From: JANRKN01 sp033763435
GTDB taxonomy: Bacteria; Planctomycetota; Phycisphaerae; Phycisphaerales; UBA1924
Length of the DNA: 33,430 bases
Direction of reading: 5' to 3'
NCBI GenBank assembly: GCA_033763435.1
Contig: JANRKN010000142.1
Location: 1 to 33,430, forward strand
Shown: positions 8,333-15,238 of the stretch, piece after piece
Layout of the letters: the number at the start of each line of letters is the position of its first letter
How positions within the stretch are numbered: the first letter of the stretch is position 1
Notes under the pieces: generated by a model
The model's input: only the letters and a program-made list of their open reading frames with translations
The model's database searches: none
Told to the model about the DNA's origin: nothing
Translations under genes and position numbers: made by a program

Positions 8333-8338
8333 TACACT
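8333..8338 (+). promoter_or_regulatory. -10 element (TACACT) placing the pdhB transcript start at its ATG
   Basis: TACACT ends 6 bases before the pdhB ATG, so a start 7 bases downstream of the hexamer would fall on the A of the start codon. No Shine-Dalgarno is present. A clear -35 is not seen. Confidence 0.5.
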
Positions 8339-8344
8339 GCGTCC

Positions 8345-9319
8345 ATGCCCCAGATGACCCTCGTCCAAGCGATCAATCAGGCTCTGGCCTTTGAAATGGC
8401 CCGCGATGAGCGCGTCGTGCTCCTCGGCGAGGACGTCGGGCTCAACGGCGGCGTCTTCCGCGTCACCGAAGGCCTGCAGAAGCAGTTCGGCCCGACCCGC
8501 GTCATCGACACCCCGCTCGCCGAGTCCGGCATCATGGGCACCGCCATCGGCCTCGCGATGGCAGGCATGCGCCCGATCCCCGAGATTCAGTTCGAGGGCT
8601 TCCTGGGCCCGGCGTACGACCAGCTCACCAACCATGCCGCCCGCTACCGCACGCGGTCGCGCGGCGCCGTCACCGTCCCGATGACCGTTCGCGTTCCCGT
8701 CGGCGGCGGCATCCACGCGCCGGAACTTCACTCCGACTCCCCCGAAGCCATCTACGCCCACACGCCGGGGCTCAAGGTCGTCATGCCCTGCACGCCCTAC
8801 GACGCCAAGGGCCTCCTGCTCTCCGCGATCCGCGACCCCGACCCGGTCGTCTTCTTCGAGCCCAAGCGCGTCTATCGCTCGTTCCGCGAAGAAGTACCCG
8901 AGGGCGAGTACACCATCCCGATCGGCCAGGCCAAGGTCGTCAACGAGGGCACCGACCTTACGCTGATCTCCTTCGGCGCGTCGGTCTTCCAGTGCCTCGA
9001 AGCGATGGACCAGCTCCCCGAGGACGTCTCGGTCGAGCTCATCGACCTGCGTTCGATCTACCCGCTCGATGTCGACACCATCGCCCAGTCGGTCGAGAAG
9101 ACCGGGCGGTGCGTGGTCGTCCACGAAGCCCCCAAAACCTGCGGCTTCGGCGCGGAGATCGCCGCGATCATCCAGGAAAAGTGCTTCCTGCACCTTCAGG
9201 CGCCCGTCCAGCGCGTCGCGGGCTTCGACACGGTGATGCCGTACTACAAGCTCGAGCTTGAGTACCTGCCCGACGCCAAGCGCATCGCCGAGAGCGTTGG
9301 CCAGTGCCTGGCGTACTGA
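8345..9319 (+). CDS. pdhB: Pyruvate dehydrogenase E1 component, beta subunit
   Basis: This is the 324-residue beta subunit of the alpha2beta2 E1 enzyme. It supplies the glutamate that activates thiamine diphosphate, here Glu60 in DTPLAESGIMG, and the second half of the active site. LLGEDVGLNGGVFRVTEGL and the transketolase-like PYR domain (EIQFEGFLGPAYDQL) fill the first half. HAPELHSDSPEA and PGLKVVMP come next, and the C-terminal domain starts near VVNEGTDLTLISFGAS. Length and motif order match the family. It starts with ATG at 8345, preceded by a -10-like hexamer rather than a ribosome site. The alpha subunit gene lies 2.2 kb upstream and the E2 gene 1 kb downstream, each apparently with its own promoter. 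Confidence 0.94.
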   Translation: MPQMTLVQAINQALAFEMARDERVVLLGEDVGLNGGVFRVTEGLQKQFGPTRVIDTPLAESGIMGTAIGLAMAGMRPIPEIQFEGFLGPAYDQLTNHAARYRTRSRGAVTVPMTVRVPVGGGIHAPELHSDSPEAIYAHTPGLKVVMPCTPYDAKGLLLSAIRDPDPVVFFEPKRVYRSFREEVPEGEYTIPIGQAKVVNEGTDLTLISFGASVFQCLEAMDQLPEDVSVELIDLRSIYPLDVDTIAQSVEKTGRCVVVHEAPKTCGFGAEIAAIIQEKCFLHLQAPVQRVAGFDTVMPYYKLELEYLPDAKRIAESVGQCLAY

Positions 9320-9370
9320 GTCCAACGCGCCCGCCGCGGCAGTTCGAGATCTGTTGAATGGACGCTCCGA

Positions 9371-10186
9371 TCACCGCACGGGCGTCAGGCCCGGGCCGGG
9401 GCGGACCATCGCGACTTTGGTATAGCCGACCTGAAAGCCCATGCGTCGGGCGTTGCGTTCGGTCGCAACGCCGGGGCGCGCGCTGACGGTCGCGAGCTTG
9501 CATCCCAGCCTCGCGGCCTCGTTCAAGCGTCCCGCGATCAGCGCGAGCTGAACGCCCCTGCGCCGGTACTCGGGCAGCACGCTGAGGCCGAAGAGCGCCG
9601 CGGCAGGGGTGGTCACGTCCATCGAACCCGCGCCGATGAATCGCCCTTCGCACACCGCCGCGAGGGTGACCACGCCTTCTTGCAGCATCACGCGCTCGGA
9701 CAGTTCGACGTCGAGCGGATCGGGCGCGGCGCCGTCGGGCGCAAACCCCTTGGCCACCGCGAGACCGCACTCGCGGACCGAGGCCGCATCGGCGCGATCG
9801 ATCGTGACGACCCGGATGCCCAAGTCGAGCTCCGTTGGCGTGCGGACCTTCTCGGCGGGCGAGAGCTCGCGGAAAAAGACGTTCTCGAACACCCGGACGA
9901 CAAACGCCCGCTCCGCGAGTGACTGAACGAAGGACGGATCCACAAACGGCGCGACCTCGGCGCGGGGCTCGATGCCCTTGGCCTCGTACCACGCGATCAC
10001 TTCGTCAAGCTCGGCGGCGTCGATCGGTCCGTCGAACCCGGCGCCGAGGATCGTGTTGCTCCAGTTCCCCGGCGCGTCCCGGCAGGCAAAGCCGCCCGCG
10101 AAGGCTCGCGACTCGGGCGCGATCGTGGCCATGCCCTGCGCACACCGGCGCTCTTCGTGCCGGGCGACATCCCTGAGGTCCATCAT
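9371..10186 (-). CDS. GNAT-family N-acetyltransferase
   Basis: This is a 271-residue cytoplasmic protein. Its C-terminal part (about 150-265) is a GNAT fold that transfers an acetyl group from acetyl-CoA to an amine. The acetyl-CoA-binding loop is LSVLPEYRRRGVQLALIAGRL, and the last strand-helix motif ERNARRMGFQVGYTKVAM is typical. The N-terminal half (RCAQGMATIAPESRAFAGGFACRDAPGNWSN) resembles the divergent GNAT half of double-domain members, but I cannot name a substrate. The start is set at the first of two adjacent ATG codons (10184-10186). A -10-like TACCCT lies 6 bases upstream and the in-frame extension beyond it looks non-coding. It lies on the opposite strand between pdhB and pdhC, convergent with the first and divergent from the second. 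Confidence 0.83.
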   Translation of the reverse strand: MMDLRDVARHEERRCAQGMATIAPESRAFAGGFACRDAPGNWSNTILGAGFDGPIDAAELDEVIAWYEAKGIEPRAEVAPFVDPSFVQSLAERAFVVRVFENVFFRELSPAEKVRTPTELDLGIRVVTIDRADAASVRECGLAVAKGFAPDGAAPDPLDVELSERVMLQEGVVTLAAVCEGRFIGAGSMDVTTPAAALFGLSVLPEYRRRGVQLALIAGRLNEAARLGCKLATVSARPGVATERNARRMGFQVGYTKVAMVRPGPGLTPVR

Positions 10187-10192
10187 CGGTCG

Positions 10193-10198
10193 AGGGTA
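10193..10198 (-). promoter_or_regulatory. -10 element (TACCCT) placing the GNAT transcript start at its ATG
   Basis: On the minus strand TACCCT stands 6 bases before the first ATG, the same spacing as at pdhB, with no Shine-Dalgarno. A leaderless mRNA is inferred. Confidence 0.45.
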
Positions 10199-10232
10199 GC
10201 TCGCCAGCCCCACCGCGCGGGAGCGTGCCGGG

Positions 10233-10238
10233 TATGCT
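10233..10238 (+). promoter_or_regulatory. Candidate -10 element (TATGCT) of pdhC
   Basis: TATGCT would start transcription near 10245 and leave a leader of about 90 bases before the E2 start at 10336. This argues against the GTG at 10225, which opens the same frame further upstream. No clear -35. Confidence 0.35.
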
Positions 10239-10335
10239 TGTGGCTGTCGGGCCTTGGGGCCTTGCAAGGGCTCCGGGCGCGAACCGTCATCGTTCACTCG
10301 CGGGCGCGCGCGCCCGGCTCAGGATCGACACCGCC

Positions 10336-11736
10336 ATGGCCCACCACAAGTCCGCCGACCCGAACAAGTTCATCCTCCCGGACCTCGGCGAGGGTGTGCA
10401 TGAGGCCGAATTACTGAAGTGGCGCGTCTCGGTCGGGCAGACCGTCGCCGAGCACGACATTCTCGCGGACATGGAGACGGACAAGGCCGTCGTCGAGGTG
10501 CCCTCGCCCCGCGCGGGCACGATCGCCGAGCTTCACGGCAAGGAAGGCGAGATCCTCAAGGTCGGCAACGTTCTTGTCTCGTACGTTGGCAGCGCTTCAG
10601 CCCAGCCGGCCGCGGCTCCTGCGCCCGCCCCGACACAAGCCAAGAAGGCCTCGCCCAAGCCGGAGCCGACGAGCAACGCCAGCAGCAACGGCACGGCCGA
10701 AGAGCCGCGTGAAGACGCGGGCACGGTCGTCGGCAACATGCAGGGTGCCGCCGCGGGCGTGTCCGCTCAGCCCGGCAAGGCCCTCGCGACGCCGGCCGTG
10801 CGCAGGCTCGCGCGCGATCTGGGCGTGGACATCGACCGCGTCGTCGGCACGGGCATCGGCGGACGAGTGACGGAGAAGGACGTCCGCGCCGCGGGTTCGG
10901 GCCATGCCTCGGCCCCCGCGCCTGTCGCGGCTCCGGTTCACACCCCCGCTCCCGCGCCGCGCGCTCATGCGCCAGCCCCCGCGCCGTCTCCCGCCCCCGC
11001 ACCTCGCCGCGATCCGATGCCCGCGGGCGAGTCGACGCAGCGGGTGCCCTTCCGCGGCGTGCGGCGGACGATCGCGAACCGTCTCCGCGAGAGCGTCAAC
11101 CGCGCCGTGCACTTCACCGTGATGGACGAGGCCGACGTTGCCGCGCTGGACTCGATGCGCCGCAAGCTCGCCAGCGCCAGCGGCGAGAAGGTCTCGTTCC
11201 TGCCCTTCGTGTGCGCGGCTGTCTGCCGGGTGCTGTCGCAGGCCGAGTTCCGCCCGCTGAACGCGCAGGTCGACGAGAAGCCCGAGGACCCGAACTACGA
11301 CGCGTCGATCATCCAGCACCGCTCGGTGCACCTGGGCATCGCGACGGACACGGAGAACGGGCTGATGGTGCCCGTGATCCGCGATGCCCACGCCATGGGC
11401 GTGCTGGAGATTTCGCGGACGGTTGCGAGCCTGGCCGACCAGGCCCGGGCACGGTCGATCTCGCGCGAGTCGCTGATGGGGTCGACCTTCACGATCTCGA
11501 ACGTGGGCTCGCATGCGGGGCGGTTCGCGACGCCGATCATCAACTACCCCGAGGTGGGCATCCTGGCCGTGGGCCGGGCCCGCGACGGTGTGGTTGTTCG
11601 CCACGGCGGCATCTTCGCGACCAAGCTCCTGCCGCTCTCGCTCGCGTGCGACCACCGCGTGGTCGACGGCGCGACCGCGGCGCTCGCCCTCGCGAAGATC
11701 GTTGAGCTGCTCCAGACCCCCGACGCGCTGCTGTGA
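10336..11736 (+). CDS. pdhC: Dihydrolipoamide acetyltransferase, E2 of the pyruvate dehydrogenase complex
   Basis: E2 forms the core of the complex and moves the acetyl group from the lipoyl arm to coenzyme A. The 466-residue protein has one lipoyl domain (about 10-85) with Lys50 in METDKAVVEV as the lipoylation site. A Pro/Ala-rich linker follows, then a peripheral subunit-binding domain (about 150-187, ATPAVRRLARDLGVDI and GRVTEKDV) and a second Ala/Pro linker. The catalytic domain starts near RVPFRGVRRTIANRL and carries the HxxxDG motif as His440 to Gly445 (HRVVDG). I chose the ATG at 10336 because homology starts at FILPDLGEGVHEAEL; AGGA lies 11 bases before it. The E3 gene is not in the window. 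A branched-chain or 2-oxoglutarate E2 is possible, but the company of pdhA and pdhB favours pyruvate. Confidence 0.93.
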   Translation: MAHHKSADPNKFILPDLGEGVHEAELLKWRVSVGQTVAEHDILADMETDKAVVEVPSPRAGTIAELHGKEGEILKVGNVLVSYVGSASAQPAAAPAPAPTQAKKASPKPEPTSNASSNGTAEEPREDAGTVVGNMQGAAAGVSAQPGKALATPAVRRLARDLGVDIDRVVGTGIGGRVTEKDVRAAGSGHASAPAPVAAPVHTPAPAPRAHAPAPAPSPAPAPRRDPMPAGESTQRVPFRGVRRTIANRLRESVNRAVHFTVMDEADVAALDSMRRKLASASGEKVSFLPFVCAAVCRVLSQAEFRPLNAQVDEKPEDPNYDASIIQHRSVHLGIATDTENGLMVPVIRDAHAMGVLEISRTVASLADQARARSISRESLMGSTFTISNVGSHAGRFATPIINYPEVGILAVGRARDGVVVRHGGIFATKLLPLSLACDHRVVDGATAALALAKIVELLQTPDALL

Positions 11737-11766
11737 TTCGCCTTTCCTAGCGGGCCGCGCGTGTCC

Positions 11767-11772
11767 TACGCT
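11767..11772 (+). promoter_or_regulatory. -10 element (TACGCT) placing the trpA transcript start at its GTG
   Basis: TACGCT lies 7 bases before the GTG start of trpA and there is no ribosome-binding site. A leaderless mRNA is inferred. The gap to the end of pdhC is only 43 bases. Confidence 0.45.
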
Positions 11773-11779
11773 CCGGCCC

Positions 11780-12616
11780 GTGAACAGGCTTGTCCAGACG
11801 TTCGCCGATCTCCGTGCCCGGGGCCGCAAGGGACTGATCCCCTATCTCTGCGGAGGCCATCCCCGGCCCGGTGTCACTGCGCGGACGCTCGTGGAGCTTC
11901 AGCTCGCGGGCGCGACGGCCGTGGAAGTCGGCATCCCCTTCTCGGACCCCATCGCCGACGGCCCCGTGATCGCCGAGGCGATGCACACCGCCCTTACCCG
12001 CGGCAGCACGCCCCAATCCGTGTTTGACGAGGTCGCTCAGGCCCGGCGCGAGCTGGCGATTCCGCTCGTCGCGATGGTCAGCGTCTCGATCGTCTACCGC
12101 GCCGCAGCGGGCAAAGACTCGTGGCGCGGCGAGGGCGGCAAGGGCCTGCGCTGGTTTATCGAGAAGGCCCGCGACGCCGGCTTTGACGGGTTCATTTTTC
12201 CCGACGCGACGCTCGAGGAGTCGACCGAGCTGGCCTCGGCCTGTGCCGCGGCGGACATGACCGCGGCGCTGCTGGTCGCGCCGACGACCCCGGCCGAGCG
12301 CGCCGAGAAGATTGCCCAGGCCTCGACCGGCTTCATCTACATGCTCGCGCGGGCGGGCATCACGGGCGAGCGCCAGGACGCGCCCGACGTGGGCCCCCGC
12401 GTGGCGCAGCTCCGCAAGGCGACGCAGACGCCGATCGCCGTGGGCTTTGGTATCTCCAGCGCCGAGCACGTCCGCGCGGTGGTAAAGCACGCCGACGCGG
12501 CGATCGTGGGCTCAGCGATTGTCCGTCGGATGTCCGAAGCCGACGCGAAGGGCCAGGACCCGGTCCGGGCCGCCGCGGACTTCACCCGACAATTAGCCCA
12601 AGGCCTCGAGGGCTGA
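11780..12616 (+). CDS. trpA: Tryptophan synthase alpha chain
   Basis: The alpha subunit cleaves indole-3-glycerol phosphate to indole and glyceraldehyde 3-phosphate and channels indole to TrpB. Starting from GTG at 11780, the catalytic residues fall at Glu49 (AVEVGIPFSDP) and Asp60 (DPIADGP), the same numbers as in the well-studied enterobacterial enzyme, which supports this start. GLIPYLCGGHP, LLVAPTTPAERAEKIA, GFIYMLARAGITG and VGFGISSAEH follow. The 278 residues include an extra stretch of about 15 residues after SVSIVYR (AAAGKDSWRGEGGKG) that enlarges a loop near the active site. trpB is 5.4 kb downstream with unrelated genes between, so the usual trpBA coupling is absent. A weak CGCCC-GTC-GGGCG hairpin follows the stop, without a T-run. 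Confidence 0.95.
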   Translation: MNRLVQTFADLRARGRKGLIPYLCGGHPRPGVTARTLVELQLAGATAVEVGIPFSDPIADGPVIAEAMHTALTRGSTPQSVFDEVAQARRELAIPLVAMVSVSIVYRAAAGKDSWRGEGGKGLRWFIEKARDAGFDGFIFPDATLEESTELASACAAADMTAALLVAPTTPAERAEKIAQASTGFIYMLARAGITGERQDAPDVGPRVAQLRKATQTPIAVGFGISSAEHVRAVVKHADAAIVGSAIVRRMSEADAKGQDPVRAAADFTRQLAQGLEG

Positions 12617-12742
12617 CGCCCGTCGGGCGCCGGTCCTCATGCGTACGCCGCGGGCGTCCCCTGTCCGGAGTCGGGGGCCGCGGGCGGCGTGCGTGCGGCT
12701 CTGGGGGATCGTGGGATTGGGTGGGGATGGGATTCCGGAAAC

Positions 12743-12770
12743 TTGCAAAGGGGTCCGAGGCCGCGACAAT
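12743..12770 (+). promoter_or_regulatory. Candidate promoter of glnN
   Basis: TTGCAA (12743-12748), a 16-base gap and GACAAT (12765-12770) resemble a sigma-70 promoter and stand out from the GC-rich surroundings. The leader would be about 77 bases. I saw no sigma-54-type GG/GC pair and no riboswitch. Confidence 0.45.
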
Positions 12771-12853
12771 ACCGCGTCCCGCGCAAGGCCCCGCAGCGCC
12801 GCGTCCGAACCATCCGCACCGTTCTCTCACCCGTCCGCGAAGGAACACGACCC

Positions 12854-15058
12854 ATGGCGAGCGACACCCTCAAGCGTTCGGCCGAGTCCCTCAACGGCTC
12901 GGCCCTCAACGGCACGCACCGCGGCAGCCCCGCGCGTGAGATCGTCGACGGCCTCTACGGCATCGACGTTTTCAACGAGCGCGTCATGCAGCAGCGCCTG
13001 CCCAAGGACGTGTTCAAGCGCCTCCAGCGCACCATCAAGGCCGGCGAGCCGCTCGACCACGAGGTCGCCGATGTTGTCGCCGCCGCCATGAAGGACTGGG
13101 CGATCGAGAACGGCGCGACCCACTACACCCACTGGTTCCAGCCGCTGACGGGCCTCACCGCCGAGAAGCACGACGCGTTCATTACCCCCGATGAGTCCGG
13201 CGGCGCACTCTCGGAGTTCACCGGCTCGGCCCTCGTCCGCGGCGAGCCCGACGCTTCCAGCTTCCCCTCGGGCGGCCTGCGCACCACCTTCGAGGCCCGT
13301 GGCTACACCGCCTGGGACTGCACCAGCCCCGTCTTCCTCAACCGCAACGCCGGCACCGCCACTCTCTGCATCCCCACCGCGTTCGTCTCGTGGACCGGCG
13401 AAGCGCTCGACAAGAAGACCCCCCTGCTCCGCTCGATTGAAGCGCTCAGCGAGCAGGCGATGCGCATTCTGAAGATCTTCGGCACCGACGCCGGCGTCAA
13501 CCGCGTCGTCTGCACCCTGGGCTGCGAGCAGGAGTACTTCCTCGTCGACCGCGAGATGTACCTGGAGCGCCCCGACCTGGTCATCACCGACCGCACGCTC
13601 TTCGGCGCCAAGCCCCCCAAGCACCAGCAGCTCGAGGACCACTACTTCGGCTCGATCCCGGCCCGCGTGCTGGCGTTCATGGCCGAGGGCGAGCGCGAGC
13701 TCTACCGCCTGGGCGTGCCCGTCAAGACGCGCCACAACGAGGTTGCGCCGGGCCAGTTCGAGCTGGCGCCGCTGTTTGAGTCGGCCAACATCGCCTGCGA
13801 CCACCAGATGCTGGTGATGGAGACGCTCAAGCGCGTCGCGCCGCGCCACGGGCTTCACTGTCTGATGCACGAGAAGCCCTTCGCGGGCATCAACGGCTCG
13901 GGCAAGCACATGAACTGGTCGATCTCGACCGACACGGGCGTCAACCTTCTCGACCCGCGCGACGACACGCACACCAACTCGCAGTTCCTGGTCTTCCTGT
14001 GCGCGGTGATGCGGGCCGTCGACACCTACGGCGATCTGCTCCGCTCCTCCGTCGCCCACGCGGCCAACGACTTCCGCCTGGGCGCCAACGAAGCCCCGCC
14101 CGCGATCATCTCGATCTTCCTGGGCGACATGCTCAACGACATCATCGAGCAGCTCGAGGCTGGCAAGCCCAAGAGCACCATGCGCGCGGGCAAGCTCGAC
14201 CTGGGCGCCCGCACGCTGCCCCAGCTCCCCCGGCACACGGGCGACCGCAACCGCACCTCGCCCTTTGCCTTCACGGGCAACAAGTTCGAGTTCCGCGCGG
14301 TCGGCTCGTCGCAGTCGGTCGCCTGGCCCGCAACGGTGCTCAACACGATCGTCGCCGACGCGCTCGCCTCGGTCGCCGATGAGCTCGAAAAGGCTCTGGG
14401 CAAGACGGGCGCCGAGAACCCCGCCAAGCTCCAGAGCGTCGTCGCGGCGCTGCTGCAGAAGCTCGTGAAGCAGCACAAGCGCGTGATCTTCAACGGCGAC
14501 GGCTACGACAAGGCCTGGCACGACGAGGCCGCCAAGCGTGGTCTGCCCAACCTCCGCGAGACCGTCGCGGCGCTCGAGGTCATGAGCGAGCGCCGGATCG
14601 TCGAGGTCTTCAAGAAGTACCGCGTGCTCTCGAAGGTCGAGGTTGAAAGCCGCCAGCACATCTTCTTCGAGAAGTACATCAAGCAGGTGCAGATCGAGGC
14701 CGAGACGGCCGCGAACATCGCCCGCACGATGATCCTCCCCGCCGCGCTCCGCCATCAGGCGGAACTGGCCGAGGTCGTCGCCGCGACCGAAGCGGCCGAC
14801 GTCGATGCGGCCGACGGCCGGCAGGCGCTCGAGGACTTCGTCGAGCTCGCCAGCAAGTTCCGTGCGGCGATTGAGAAGCTCGAGCACGCCCTCGACCACG
14901 AGTCCGCCGGCGGCGTCCACGGGCACGCCAAGCACATGCGCGATCAGGTCAAGCCCGCGATGGCCGACCTGCGCGAGATCGCCGACGAACTCGAGGGCCA
15001 GGTCGCCGCGGACCTCTGGCCCCTCCCCCGCTACCGCGAGATGCTCTCCCTCCGCTAA
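12854..15058 (+). CDS. glnN: Glutamine synthetase type III
   Basis: The enzyme assimilates ammonium by ATP-dependent amidation of glutamate. The 734-residue length and the N-terminal block (YGIDVFNERVMQQRLPKDVFKRL) are characteristic of the large class III enzymes rather than GlnA (about 470 residues). Metal and substrate motifs include TLGCEQEYFLVD (Glu225, Glu227), TRHNEVAPGQFELAPLF, the ATP/glutamate loop NGSGKHMNWS (347-356) and NKFEFRAVGSSQS. A long helical C-terminal region with KYRVLSKVEVESRQHIFFEKY is also typical of GSIII. The start ATG at 12854 has AAGGA about 9 bases upstream; an in-frame extension from 12689 lies before the promoter and is Arg-rich, so I rejected it. A strong terminator follows. 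No regulatory nitrogen gene is next to it. Confidence 0.95.
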   Translation: MASDTLKRSAESLNGSALNGTHRGSPAREIVDGLYGIDVFNERVMQQRLPKDVFKRLQRTIKAGEPLDHEVADVVAAAMKDWAIENGATHYTHWFQPLTGLTAEKHDAFITPDESGGALSEFTGSALVRGEPDASSFPSGGLRTTFEARGYTAWDCTSPVFLNRNAGTATLCIPTAFVSWTGEALDKKTPLLRSIEALSEQAMRILKIFGTDAGVNRVVCTLGCEQEYFLVDREMYLERPDLVITDRTLFGAKPPKHQQLEDHYFGSIPARVLAFMAEGERELYRLGVPVKTRHNEVAPGQFELAPLFESANIACDHQMLVMETLKRVAPRHGLHCLMHEKPFAGINGSGKHMNWSISTDTGVNLLDPRDDTHTNSQFLVFLCAVMRAVDTYGDLLRSSVAHAANDFRLGANEAPPAIISIFLGDMLNDIIEQLEAGKPKSTMRAGKLDLGARTLPQLPRHTGDRNRTSPFAFTGNKFEFRAVGSSQSVAWPATVLNTIVADALASVADELEKALGKTGAENPAKLQSVVAALLQKLVKQHKRVIFNGDGYDKAWHDEAAKRGLPNLRETVAALEVMSERRIVEVFKKYRVLSKVEVESRQHIFFEKYIKQVQIEAETAANIARTMILPAALRHQAELAEVVAATEAADVDAADGRQALEDFVELASKFRAAIEKLEHALDHESAGGVHGHAKHMRDQVKPAMADLREIADELEGQVAADLWPLPRYREMLSLR

Positions 15059-15090
15059 TCCTCGCTCGCGCCCATCTTCACGCTTCCCCT

Positions 15091-15120
15091 CACGCCCGGC
15101 CTCCCGGGCGTGTTTCTTTG
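15091..15120 (+). terminator. Intrinsic terminator of glnN
   Basis: CACGCCCGG (15091-15099) and CCGGGCGTG (15104-15112) form a perfect 9-bp stem with a 4-base loop, followed by TTTCTTTG. It separates glnN from the tRNA gene. Confidence 0.9.
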
Positions 15121-15124
15121 CGCG

Positions 15125-15130
15125 TACGCT
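15125..15130 (+). promoter_or_regulatory. -10 element (TACGCT) of the tRNA gene
   Basis: TACGCT lies 10 bases before the tRNA 5' end and just after the glnN terminator. It would give a precursor leader of about 4 bases. No -35 match is obvious; the sequence at the normal distance belongs to the terminator stem. Confidence 0.45.
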
Positions 15131-15140
15131 CAAACCGGCT

Positions 15141-15214
15141 GGCCCCATAGCTCAGCGGTCAGAGCGCCCGACTCATAATCGGAGCGGTCGCAGGTTCGAA
15201 TCCTGCTGGGGCCA
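15141..15214 (+). tRNA. tRNA with anticodon CAU, most likely tRNA-Ile2 (lysidine type)
   Basis: The 74 bases fold as a full cloverleaf: acceptor GGCCCCA with TGGGGCC, D arm GCTC/GAGC, anticodon loop CTCATAA (anticodon 15174-15176), T arm GCAGG-TTCGAAT-CCTGC, and discriminator A. The first anticodon-stem pair is a C-A mismatch. The anticodon CAU is shared by elongator Met and by the Ile2 tRNA whose C34 is converted to lysidine by TilS. The C-G pairs at acceptor positions 4 and 5 and the CGA-CTCATAA-TCG anticodon arm match known bacterial Ile2 sequences better than elongator Met. CCA is not encoded. There is no terminator before the MFS gene 24 bases downstream. Confidence 0.9.
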
Positions 15215-15238
15215 TTCCACGTCCCCCAGCGCCGCGAG

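Noticed and set aside
7163..9325. A 720-codon minus-strand open frame across the 5'-nucleotidase-like gene and pdhB
   Set aside because: It runs through two recognised genes and the strong terminator between them, with composition typical of antisense frames.
12689..12853. Upstream in-frame extension of glnN
   Set aside because: It covers the predicted promoter and is Arg-rich, while a good ribosome site precedes the ATG at 12854.
12617..12853. A glutamine riboswitch or sigma-54 promoter before glnN
   Set aside because: I saw no glnA-type riboswitch core and no GG/GC -24/-12 pair; a sigma-70-like candidate fits better.
12827..15148. A 773-codon minus-strand open frame opposite glnN
   Set aside because: It is the mirror of a clear glutamine synthetase gene in GC-rich DNA; the translation is Arg/Val/Leu/Gly-biased with no recognisable motif.
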